NCBI RefSeq assembly: GCF_048537545.1
Contig: NZ_CP183218.1
Source of the DNA: Chania fonticola_B
GTDB taxonomy: Bacteria; Pseudomonadota; Gammaproteobacteria; Enterobacterales; Enterobacteriaceae
Strand: one strand, 5' to 3'
DNA: 64,000 nt
A model generated the notes under the pieces. The model was not told the DNA's origin. It saw only the letters and a list, made by a program, of their open reading frames with translations, and ran no database searches. The position numbers and the translations under genes are program-made. This document shows positions 28,165-35,540 of this stretch, piece after piece; within the stretch, counting starts at the first letter, position 1, and each line of letters opens with the position of its first letter.

Positions 28165-28785
28165 ATGACAACCCCTTCTTTTGATAGCGTTGAAGCGCAA
28201 GCAAGTTACGGGATTGGTTTACAGGTCGGTCAGCAACTGCAAGAGTCCGGCCTGCAAGGTTTACAACCAGAAGCTCTGCTGGCTGGCCTGCGTGACGCGC
28301 TGGAAGGGAATGCCCCGGCGGTTCCGGTAGATGTGGTTCATCGTGCGCTGCGCGAAATCCACGAACGTGCGGATGCTGTACGCCTTGAGCGCCAGCAGGC
28401 GATGGCCGTTGAAGGCCAGAAGTTCCTGGAAGATAACGCCAAGCGTGATGAAGTGACGCTGACCGAGTCTGGCCTGCAGTTCTCCGTGCTGGAGCAGGGC
28501 AATGGCCCAATCCCATCTCGGCAGGATCGCGTGCGCGTGCATTACACCGGCCGCCTGATCAACGGTGATGTGTTCGATAGCTCCGTTGAACGTGGTCAAC
28601 CTGCCGAGTTCCCGGTCAGCGGTGTGATCCCTGGCTGGATCGAAGCTCTGACGCTGATGCCGGTTGGCTCCAAGTGGCAGTTGTATATCCCTCACAACCT
28701 GGCCTATGGCGAGCGTGGTGCAGGCGCATCCATCCCGCCATTCAGCGCGCTGGTGTTTGACGTTGAGTTGCTCGAAATTCTGTAA
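28165..28785 (+). CDS. fklB: FKBP-type peptidyl-prolyl isomerase FklB
   Basis: FklB catalyses cis-trans isomerisation of X-Pro bonds. An N-terminal dimerisation domain (1-90, ASYGIGLQVGQQL) precedes the FKBP domain (about 110-206) with VRVHYTGRLINGDVFDSS, VIPGWIEAL and IPHNLAYGERG. There is no signal peptide, so it is likely cytoplasmic. The ATG at 28165 (after TAAAGGAAAACCCC) gives 206 residues, as in E. coli; a longer frame starts at 28111 without support. Confidence 0.95.
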   Translation: MTTPSFDSVEAQASYGIGLQVGQQLQESGLQGLQPEALLAGLRDALEGNAPAVPVDVVHRALREIHERADAVRLERQQAMAVEGQKFLEDNAKRDEVTLTESGLQFSVLEQGNGPIPSRQDRVRVHYTGRLINGDVFDSSVERGQPAEFPVSGVIPGWIEALTLMPVGSKWQLYIPHNLAYGERGAGASIPPFSALVFDVELLEIL

Positions 28786-28798
28786 TCCGCGTTATGTT

Positions 28799-28833
28799 CC
28801 CTCTCCCTTTGGGAGAGGGTTAGGGTGAGGGGG
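28799..28833. repeat. GC-rich palindromic repeat (REP-like) / terminator between fklB and ytfE
   Basis: CCCTCTCCC (28799-28807) and GGGAGAGGG (28811-28819) form a perfect 9-bp stem with a TTT loop, followed by TTAGGGTGAGGGGG. This combination resembles a dispersed intergenic palindrome I recall from several gamma-proteobacterial genomes. It sits between two convergent genes and ends exactly at the ytfE stop. Confidence 0.55.
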
Positions 28834-29499
28834 CTATTTGCCGCTCAGTGCGCGTGGGAACAGCAGGTTGTTCTCCAGATGGATATGCTCCATCAGATCG
28901 CTGATAAACGTATTGATACCGTTATACAGCGCCTGCCAGGTATTGCAGGCCCCTTCCGGTGGCGTGACGTTGTTGGTGAGGAATTTCACCACTTCCAACT
29001 GTTCGCCAGCCTCATCATGTTCATGCTCCATCACCGAAATCGGCCCTGCCGCCTGTTGCCCCATGCCCTGTTTAATCAGCGGAAACAGGATCTGTTCTTC
29101 CTTCATCATGTGATTTTCCAGATCGAGCCGGATCAGGTTTAGCTGCTTGGCCAGCCCGCGTGGGCAGGTGGGCTTGTCGCCATGGACGCGTTCAACCTTT
29201 TCCGCCATCAATACCAGTTCTGACAGCTGTTCACGATGGCGCTGGTGGAAGCGTGGCAGGATGTAATCGATGATCTCAGCCAGCGGAGCCAGACGCCAAT
29301 CGCGGGTATCCACGGGGTCTGCCGCCAGCGCGGCCAGCTCACTTTCCAACTTATCCAGATCCAGTTCTTTGCGGCTGGCAGCGCGCTCCAGGGTTTGTTT
29401 ACCCCCGCAGCAGAAGTCCAGATCGTAGTCGCGGAACAGCTTGCTGGCACGTGGGATTGCAATGGCGAGTGCGCCAAGGGATTGGTTACGGTAATCCAT
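28834..29499 (-). CDS. ytfE: di-iron protein YtfE (RIC), iron-sulfur cluster repair
   Basis: YtfE is a haemerythrin-like di-iron protein that restores iron-sulfur clusters damaged by nitric oxide or peroxide. The ScdA N-terminal domain has the CCGGK motif (C30, C31); the four-helix bundle supplies the His/Glu ligands in RFHQRHREQL, ENHMMKEEQILFP, MEHEHDEAGEQ and HIHLENNLLFP. 221 residues is nearly the E. coli length. An NsrR operator lies 30 bp upstream, so it should respond to nitric oxide via the NsrR encoded at 14711. Confidence 0.97.
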   Translation of the reverse strand: MDYRNQSLGALAIAIPRASKLFRDYDLDFCCGGKQTLERAASRKELDLDKLESELAALAADPVDTRDWRLAPLAEIIDYILPRFHQRHREQLSELVLMAEKVERVHGDKPTCPRGLAKQLNLIRLDLENHMMKEEQILFPLIKQGMGQQAAGPISVMEHEHDEAGEQLEVVKFLTNNVTPPEGACNTWQALYNGINTFISDLMEHIHLENNLLFPRALSGK

Positions 29500-29529
29500 G
29501 ATGATGCCCCTTTAAAGGAAGAAAACTAT

Positions 29530-29552
29530 AACATGCATTTTAAATGCAATTT
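29530..29552 (-). promoter_or_regulatory. NsrR operator upstream of ytfE
   Basis: An 11-1-11 inverted repeat, AACATGCATTT-T-AAATGCAATTT, lies 31-53 bp before the ytfE start. The core ATGCATTT / AAATGCA agrees with the known NsrR half-site ATGCAT(T/A)T arrangement. ytfE is the best-known NsrR target in E. coli and NsrR is encoded in this window. Confidence 0.8.
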
Positions 29553-29616
29553 AAAGGGTGCGCCATGGTTAAAAAGGGGTAGAACAGTGTTGTGATGGGC
29601 GAACTGACAACCATGA

Positions 29617-29727
29617 ATGAGTATGGTAAGCATAAGCATCGATGAGGATAAAATCGTGATTGTGGCATTCGAATCGTCAGAAGAAGCGCAGAGATTTATG
29701 AGTGAGCTCGCGAATGAGTCGATATAA
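29617..29727 (+). CDS. possible 36-residue ORF, unknown
   Basis: An ATG directly after an in-frame stop opens 36 codons starting MSMVSISIDEDKIVIVAFES and ending SELANESI. No good ribosome site is visible. It sits at the left edge of the AT-rich island, between ytfE and the hcp pseudogene, and may be a gene remnant. Confidence 0.2.
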   Translation: MSMVSISIDEDKIVIVAFESSEEAQRFMSELANESI

Positions 29728-29827
29728 TTACCTCTAACTTTGAGAAGGTATTTTACTTTTCCTCCGGTGGAAATAGATATACCATGAAAACCTGTAGCTA
29801 TGCCACTAAGACGATAAGGATATTTTT

Positions 29828-30171
29828 ATGAGCTTTAATACTTACTTAAGTTTAGCAGGAAGCACACAAGGCTTGATTTCTGCCGGGTGTAGTTCTTGTG
29901 ATTCAATTGGGAATCGCCATCAGAGTGGTCATGAAGACGAAATCCAAGTGTTATCATTAAACGGTGCCATTACAAGAGAGCAACACTGTACTCATCACCC
30001 TATAGAATTTATCAAGCCTATTGATAAATCATCGCCATTGTTGCTTATGGCTGTATCAAATAATGAGATATTGACTCCTGTTTTTTCAATATACCGACTG
30101 AATCAATCTCATGTCAACATAAAATAGCTGGAACCTCGGGTTATAGTATATGGGACGATAGAGTTTATTGA
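29828..30171 (+). pseudogene. hcp: type VI secretion Hcp-family gene, internal deletion and frameshift
   Basis: The first about 92 codons encode a recognisable Hcp N terminus (MSFNTYLSLAGSTQGLISAG, then the HEDEIQVLSLNGAITREQH and HHPIEFIKPIDKSSPLL blocks, and FSIYRLN). The frame then closes at a TAG at 30125-30127. A second frame across the same region reads ISCQHKIAGTSGYSIWDDRV, then Y and a TGA ending at 30171, which matches the Hcp C terminus (HxxAGTSGYxxWxDR). About 50 central residues are missing and the two ends are out of frame, so this is an hcp gene damaged by an internal deletion. An AAGGATATTTTT ribosome site is still present. Hcp forms the inner tube of the type VI apparatus; no other type VI structural gene is in the window. 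Confidence 0.8.
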
Positions 30172-30177
30172 TGTGGT

Positions 30178-30227
30178 CCATTATATCGCCCGTGCATTCA
30201 AGATGCAATGAACAGGCGATATAATGG
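30178..30227. terminator. long inverted repeat between hcp remnant and minus-strand genes
   Basis: A perfect 13-bp stem, CCATTATATCGCC (30178-30190) with GGCGATATAATGG (30215-30227), encloses 24 nt. It sits between convergent genes and could be a bidirectional terminator, though T tracts are short. The next gene ends at 30231. Confidence 0.6.
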
Positions 30228-30230
30228 GAA

Positions 30231-30425
30231 TTAGCGTTTAAATTTTTTCTTCAAATAGTCCTGCAAAAGATAGGATAAGTAAAATGATAAAAAGAAGCCA
30301 CCATACACAATGTACATCATAAAGGACTCAGGTACTTGCCAAGATAGGAATATGAAGAATGCGAAAAACAAGAGAGCTAAGGCAATAAATGACCACCCTG
30401 CCAGTATACTAATTAAGAGCTTCAT
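30231..30425 (-). CDS. two-helix membrane protein, candidate immunity protein
   Basis: This 64-residue protein is almost entirely two membrane helices (about 2-30 and 34-55) with a basic end KKKFKR. I chose ATG 30425: TGAGGA, overlapping the upstream gene's stop, is 7 bp before it, while the in-frame ATG at 30452 lies inside the upstream gene with no ribosome site. The 7-bp gap to the upstream gene means strict coupling, the usual layout of an effector followed by its immunity gene. I recognise no family; the immunity role is inferred from size, membrane nature and coupling. Confidence 0.6.
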   Translation of the reverse strand: MKLLISILAGWSFIALALLFFAFFIFLSWQVPESFMMYIVYGGFFLSFYLSYLLQDYLKKKFKR

Positions 30426-30432
30426 AGAGTCC

Positions 30433-31299
30433 TCATTGTTGTAAAATTTCACTCAACGCTTGGATTACATCATCGGCTGACTTCTCCTTGACAGCATTGA
30501 TGAGTGTATCCACTTTTTTCTCGATTAAAAAATAAAGCATCTCTATTTTCATCTGGTATAATTGATTGTAAATAGCAGTGTTCTCACGTCTCAATTTTCG
30601 TGCAGACCTTGATGCCTTTTCTACGATGGCATAGATTTGAAAGGCAGTGAGGGTGATAGTGGTTATTCTTCCGGCTTGTTTTAACACATCAGGGTCTGAG
30701 GATATCGTATATGAGACGATACGTATTATCGCTTCTGTTAGCGCTATTTTTGTTGCCATTTTTGTTGCTGTGTTAGCGACAAGCGAAGATCCTTTCGGAG
30801 CAATTAAGCTAGGTAGTTTTTCAATAACTCTATCTTGTAATTCCGCTGGCATTGATATGAAAATCGTATGTATGGTTACTTTTATCATCTCTGGGATCGT
30901 GAGTGGATCCCTTGACAGCATCATTATTGCCATAACCATTCTTTTATTTTCTACAAGAATGAGTTCTCGGTTGGCTGATAAATGACTTTTAATGACCCGG
31001 TTATACTGGGGAAACATTGTTAGTTCAGGCACAAGCTCAGGTGCAACGGTCATAAACGTTCTCTCAGCACCTAACCCCATAGTTTCAACTGTATCAATAA
31101 TCACGGTCGATGACTTTTTGACAAATGCATCAAAATATCTTTCTAATACGGCATCTGCGGATTGTTTGCTATAAATTATGTCAATAAATTCCTTTTTAAT
31201 CCCTATATAGTTACCAAGCAGGTTAACCATTGGGTAATCCTCATCGTCCTGCCAAAAGCTCATTCCTATGTTTCCGGCTATAGGCATACTATCAAGCAA
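30433..31299 (-). CDS. unknown protein, candidate membrane-active toxin/effector
   Basis: A 288-codon AT-rich gene, not a family I recognise. No signal peptide is seen. The C-terminal half holds two Ala/Thr/Ile-rich helices without charge clusters (about 177-205, SSLVANTATKMATKIALTEA..., and about 213-232, AGRITTITLTAFQIYAIVEK), then a basic stretch ARKLRREN and a coiled-coil-like end. That pattern fits a membrane-inserting protein. The start is uncertain: TTG 31299 keeps the longest frame; ATG 31230 has an ideal GAGGA 7 bp upstream and would give 265 residues. The frame extends upstream without a start until a stop at 31339, so an N-terminal truncation is possible. It directly precedes the two-helix protein gene and faces the hcp remnant. 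Confidence 0.6.
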   Translation of the reverse strand: MLDSMPIAGNIGMSFWQDDEDYPMVNLLGNYIGIKKEFIDIIYSKQSADAVLERYFDAFVKKSSTVIIDTVETMGLGAERTFMTVAPELVPELTMFPQYNRVIKSHLSANRELILVENKRMVMAIMMLSRDPLTIPEMIKVTIHTIFISMPAELQDRVIEKLPSLIAPKGSSLVANTATKMATKIALTEAIIRIVSYTISSDPDVLKQAGRITTITLTAFQIYAIVEKASRSARKLRRENTAIYNQLYQMKIEMLYFLIEKKVDTLINAVKEKSADDVIQALSEILQQ

Positions 31300-31368
31300 A
31301 ATCCCATGTAGCCAGATTGTTGTTAAATTTTCTACTCGTCAGCCCTGAATTGAGGCATAAAATGGTAA

Positions 31369-31388
31369 CGGCGCGCCGTAACGCGCCT
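31369..31388 (-). terminator. weak hairpin after cpdB
   Basis: GGCGCG pairs with CGCGCC around CCGTAA about 10 bp downstream of the cpdB stop on the minus strand; the overlapping ACGGCGCGCCGT is itself a palindrome. A T-rich stretch (CCATTTTAT) follows on the minus strand. Confidence 0.4.
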
Positions 31389-31397
31389 AACGCTCAA

Positions 31398-33350
31398 TTA
31401 TTTGGCTTGTAGGTCGATCTTATACAGCTCAAAGCCGATGCTGTCGTTACCTGCCGATTTCATAGGATACTGGGCGTTATCTTTAATAAATGCGGCAGCC
31501 TTCTCGCTAGGGGAGGTCTCAAAGCGGATATCCAGCGGCTGCGCGCTGTGGAAGCGGGCCAAACGCCAGTTATTGTCTGCCTGTGGATGCACCGCGCCGT
31601 GCTTCTGGGTTTCTTCGCTGATGTAGGCCGCCAATACCGCGCGGTTCTCATCTGGTGAAGCAAAGGCAATATGCTTATCGCCCGTTCCGGCAAACTTGCC
31701 GCCGTAGGCGCGGTAATTGTTGGTCGCCACCAGGAACTGGGCGTCAGGATCGATCGGCTTGCCCTTGAAGGTCAGCTGCTTGATACGCTCCGCCTGGTCA
31801 TTGATCAGCGTACACTCTCCGTCGTAACGTGCCGGTTGGCTGACGTCGATCTGATAATTGACGCCGTCGATCACGTCGAAATTATAGGTGCGGAAACCGT
31901 CCCAATTGATCAGCCCCTGCGGTTTGCTGCTGTTAACGTCAATTTGGTTGAACTGCCCGGCGGAGCATTCCAGCCACTCTTTTACTTCCTTACCGCTGGC
32001 TTTGACCACCACCAAAGTATTGGGATAGAGATAGAGATCGGCGGCATTGCGGAAGGTGAGCTGGCCTTTTTCCACCTCGACAAAGCTGGCGGGATCGTTC
32101 TTGCGGCCACCCACTTTGAACGGTGCAGCAGCGGCCAATACCGGCAGATCGGCCAGATCCGGATCGCCTTGAATATAGCGCTCAACGTAGGCTCTTTGCG
32201 CATTGTTGACGATCTGCACGGTAGGGTCGTCCTGGATCAGGGCCAGATAGCTGTACATATTGCCGTCAGACTTGCCGATAGGCTTGCTGACGAACTCACG
32301 CGTTCCGTTATGATCTTCCTCTAACACCTTGACCAGCGCGGGATCTTCCACTGCCAACGAACGCTTGTTCTCTTTGTCATAAACCGGTCTGGCCTGCGCC
32401 TTCGCTGCGGTAACCTTCCAATTTCCACCATCGTTATTCAACTGCAGATCCACAATGCCGAGATGATCTCCCCATTGGCCGGGCATCACCGCAGGCACCC
32501 CGTTCAGCAGGCCTTTATCGATATCCGCGCCTTTGATATTGGCGAAGTCCTTGCTGGGGAACACTGCGTGCGCATGGCCGAACATGATGGCGTCGATGCC
32601 TGGAACCTGGCTGAGATAGTACACCGAGTTTTCCGCCATGGCCTTATAGGGGTCGCTGGAAAGGCCAGAGTGGGGGATCGCGACGACCAGATCGGCCCCT
32701 TGTTTGCGCATTTCCGGTACGTAGCGTTTGGCGGTTTCGGTGATGTCGTTTACGGTTACTTTCCCCTGCAGATTGGCTTTGTCCCACACCAGGATCTGCG
32801 GCGGCACAAAGCCGATATAGCCGATACGTAAAGTATGAGCTTTACCATCACGGTCTTTTACCGGGGTATCGACAATAATGTAGGGAGTGAACTACGGTTT
32901 TTGCGTGGTGGCATCAATAACGTTGGCGTTGACGTAGGGGAATTTGGCCCCCGCCAGGGCATTCTTCAGATAGTCGAGCCCGTAGTTGAACTCGTGATTA
33001 CCGATATTGCCTACCACATAATCCAGGGTATTCATCGCCTTGTAGACGGGGTGCATGTCGCCGGGTTTCAAGCCCTTGGCAGCCATATAGTCAGCCATTG
33101 GGCTGCCCTGGATGATGTCACCGTTATCGACCAGTACGCTGTTGGTCACCTGCTGGCGAGCGTGTTGGATCAGGCTGGCGGTACGCACCAGGCCGAATTT
33201 ATCGGTGGGCTTATCCTTGTAATAGTCGAAGTCCATCATATTGCCGTGCAGGTCGCTGGTTTCCAGCACGCGCAGGTCAACCGTGGCTGCCTGCGTTGAG
33301 GCGCAGACCAGCAGGGCCAGGGCAGATAGTCCCAAAGGGCGCTTGATCAT
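31398..33350 (-). pseudogene. cpdB: cpdB, 2',3'-cyclic-nucleotide phosphodiesterase split by an in-frame amber codon
   Basis: CpdB is a periplasmic enzyme that hydrolyses 2',3'-cyclic nucleotides and 3'-nucleotides. The frame runs from ATG 33350 (GGAGATAACC ribosome site) to the stop at 31398, 650 residues, the family length. Signal peptide ...STQAA, metal-binding ETSDLHGN and GNHEFNYG, and the C-terminal nucleotidase domain (YLYPNTLVVVKASGKEVKEW) are all present in one frame. Codon 153, however, is TAG (32892-32894), between QKP and FTPYIIVD; E. coli has a methionine there. No frameshift occurs and the codons between the stop and residue 180 are well conserved. The result is a 152-residue fragment with the signal and part of the metallophosphatase domain, unless the stop is suppressed or is a sequencing error. 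Confidence 0.92.
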
Positions 33351-33604
33351 GGTTATCTCCATTGGATTATTCTTCGAGGGGCATCTCAAGGGGGTATGTA
33401 ATTACCACTACCTCTCTCAGCAAACTGTGAAGTCTGGCATAAATTGGCCGAATGTAACGGACAGATATGCAAAGTTGTGACGGAGAAGACTTGAATAAAT
33501 ACCGCAGCTTAGCGAGTTGAGATGGATATTCCGCCCAAAAAAAACTAGGCTGCAAGCTATAGAAAGGGGAAATGTCCCACGCAACTGAATGTCTGAGGTG
33601 CACT

Positions 33605-34345
33605 ATGTTGGAGCAGATTTGCCAGCTGTCCCGCGAGGCGGGTACGGCGATCATGGCGGTATATCATGGTGAACAACCGCTTGATGTGGCACAGAAAAAA
33701 GATGATTCACCGGTGACCGCCGCCGATTTGGCCGCACACCATATCATCAAACGGGGTCTGGCGGCACTGACGCCGGAGATCCCACTGCTGTCAGAGGAAG
33801 ACCCTCCCGCCTGGGAAATCCGCCGCAACTGGACGCGTTACTGGCTGGTCGACCCGCTGGACGGTACCAAAGAGTTTTTAAACCGTAACGGTGAGTTCAC
33901 GGTCAATATCGCGTTGATCGAAGAGGGTGAGGCGGTAATGGGCGTGGTCTATGCCCCGGCGATGGACGTGCTGTATCTGGCCGAACGCGGCAAGGCCTGG
34001 AAGGAAGAAGGGGGCCGGCGTCGTGAGATTAGCGTGAGTAATGCCGAGCTACCGTTGGTGGTGGTCAGCCGCTCTCATAGCGATGAGGAGTTACAGGATT
34101 ACCTGCAACAGTTGGGCGAACACCAAACCATCTCGGTAGGCTCATCACTGAAGTTTTGCCTGGTGGCGGAAGGGCGGGCGCAGCTTTACCCACGGTTTGG
34201 GCCAACCAATATCTGGGATACGGCGGCAGGGCACGCGGTAGCGGTAGCGGCCGGGGCTCAGATCCACGATTGGCAGGGCAAGCCGCTGTTATATACCCCG
34301 CGTGAGTCTTTCCTGAACCCTGGCTTTAGGGTTTCTCTGTTTTAG
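33605..34345 (+). CDS. cysQ: 3'(2'),5'-bisphosphate nucleotidase CysQ
   Basis: CysQ removes the 3'-phosphate of PAP, a by-product of sulfate assimilation and ACP modification. Motifs of the Li-sensitive phosphatase family are clear: LLSEEDP, WLVDPLDGTKEFLNRNGEF and WDTAAGHAVA. ATG 33605 gives 246 residues, equal to E. coli. cpdB is divergent upstream; the shared 254-bp gap holds no other feature I can name. Confidence 0.97.
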   Translation: MLEQICQLSREAGTAIMAVYHGEQPLDVAQKKDDSPVTAADLAAHHIIKRGLAALTPEIPLLSEEDPPAWEIRRNWTRYWLVDPLDGTKEFLNRNGEFTVNIALIEEGEAVMGVVYAPAMDVLYLAERGKAWKEEGGRRREISVSNAELPLVVVSRSHSDEELQDYLQQLGEHQTISVGSSLKFCLVAEGRAQLYPRFGPTNIWDTAAGHAVAVAAGAQIHDWQGKPLLYTPRESFLNPGFRVSLF

Positions 34346-34386
34346 GCCGCGCCCCGCTCATTGCCGTGCGGGACGCCGTTTAAGCG

Positions 34387-34938
34387 CTATTTCAGCAACT
34401 GGTGCAGCATCTCCATCACCTGCTGTACCTCTTGCGGCGTCAGTGCGCCATCTTTGGCAAACTGGATGTTGCCTTCTTTATCGAGCACCACAATTGCCGA
34501 GCCTTTTGGTTGCAGGTCCCAAGCTTTTTTGACGTTGCCATTAGTGTCGACAATAAACTGCGACCAAGGGAACTCTTTCTTGCTGTCTTCAATGCTGTTA
34601 CGCACAAAGACGGCGGTACCGATGATGGCATCGTCGGTATTGACGATGGTCGTCGTTTGGTAACGATCGTGCGGTAGCTTGGCGGTCTTGATGGCTTCAA
34701 TCAGCGGATCGTTGAGTTCTTTGGCCGAAGTGCGGCCAGCAATATGCTGCACCACTCGCACTTTTCCACCGAGCTGCGCGCTATTCCAACCTTTGTAGCT
34801 AAACTTATTATCAACATAGTCCAACTCGCCTTTATCGCTGACGCCGATCGGTGCCACGCGTTGGTGGAGTTGAAGGTTGTGAGCAGAGGCCAACATCGGG
34901 GCCAACAGCAGCGATATTATCAGCATGCAATTTTTCAT
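34387..34938 (-). CDS. ytfJ: YtfJ family periplasmic thioredoxin-fold protein
   Basis: A signal peptide (MKNCMLIISLLLAPMLASAH) precedes a thioredoxin-like domain with GKVRVVQHIAGRTSAKELND, FPWSQFIVDTNGNVKKAW and GSAIVVLDKEGN. The CxxC active site of thioredoxins is not present. Known only as the YtfJ/HI0045 family; function is not established. 183 residues is the E. coli length. Confidence 0.93.
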   Translation of the reverse strand: MKNCMLIISLLLAPMLASAHNLQLHQRVAPIGVSDKGELDYVDNKFSYKGWNSAQLGGKVRVVQHIAGRTSAKELNDPLIEAIKTAKLPHDRYQTTTIVNTDDAIIGTAVFVRNSIEDSKKEFPWSQFIVDTNGNVKKAWDLQPKGSAIVVLDKEGNIQFAKDGALTPQEVQQVMEMLHQLLK

Positions 34939-35268
34939 GCGTTCTCCTGCAGAGGGAAATAAGTCTCAATATGACTCAAGGTGATTAAAGCATAGGTGCT
35001 CATCCGAGGTCTGTCCTGTTAACCGGATCGCAGTTTTTCCTTCTGGGGGCAATCACGCGGTTTTTGAATGGATATACTGCAAAGGTTATAAATAGGTATA
35101 CACAATTCTGTCAGTAAGTGTAAATCCAGGATAGAAATCCAGGCGGAGTTGAACAAAATGGTCTTTACTCAGTCTACTAGAAAGCAATCAAGTTGCGCTC
35201 CGAATGTCGAGGTGGCCACTTTGGCCGCTCGCTGAGCGCATGGATCCAACGGGAGGAGAGTAACAACT
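34939..35268. promoter_or_regulatory. ytfJ-ytfK intergenic region with a weak Pho-box-like sequence
   Basis: This 330-bp gap contains no gene I can support. CTGTCAGTAAGTGTAAA at 35108-35124 resembles a Pho box (CTGTCAT repeats), but the second half lacks the right spacing. ytfK responds to phosphate starvation in E. coli, which is why it is noted. The ribosome site for ytfK is GGGAGGAGAG. Confidence 0.25.
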
Positions 35269-35475
35269 ATGAGAATCTTCCAGCGTTATAACCCACTGAA
35301 AGTGGCTACGTATGTAAAAACCCTGTTCCGAGGGCGGCTGTACATCAAGGATGTGGGGGCGTTCGAATTCGACAAGGGGAAAATCCTGTTGCCGAAGGTT
35401 CGTGACAAGCGCCACTTCAACGTGATGTCAGAGGTCAACCGGCAGGTGTTGTTACTACAGGCAGAGATGGGATAA
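35269..35475 (+). CDS. ytfK: YtfK, DUF1107 stringent-response modulator
   Basis: A 68-residue basic protein, MRIFQRYNPLKVATYVKTLF, of the DUF1107 family. In E. coli YtfK promotes ppGpp accumulation by acting on SpoT during phosphate and fatty-acid starvation. The sequence is complete and keeps its place between ytfJ and ytfL. Confidence 0.95.
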   Translation: MRIFQRYNPLKVATYVKTLFRGRLYIKDVGAFEFDKGKILLPKVRDKRHFNVMSEVNRQVLLLQAEMG

Positions 35476-35506
35476 AGCGCGATTTATGGAGTACCCTGCA
35501 AAGTAA

Positions 35507-35534
35507 AAATAATTGCGGCCCCCGAAGGGGCCGC
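35507..35534 (-). terminator. terminator after ytfL
   Basis: GCGGCCCC (35515-35522) pairs with GGGGCCGC (35527-35534) around CGAA. On the minus strand it is followed by AATTATTTTTAC, so it serves ytfL; it lies between convergent ytfK and ytfL. Confidence 0.85.
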
Positions 35535-35540
35535 TAATGT

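Noticed and set aside
29828..30127. An intact 99-residue Hcp protein
   Set aside because: Normal Hcp is about 160 residues and the lost C terminus is still readable in another frame just downstream.
32892..33389. A stand-alone 165-residue calcineurin-like protein
   Set aside because: It is the N-terminal part of cpdB before the amber codon; the frame and similarity continue directly after the stop.
35108..35124. Pho box upstream of ytfK
   Set aside because: Only the first half-site is good; the second is out of the 11-bp register, so it is reported only as weak.
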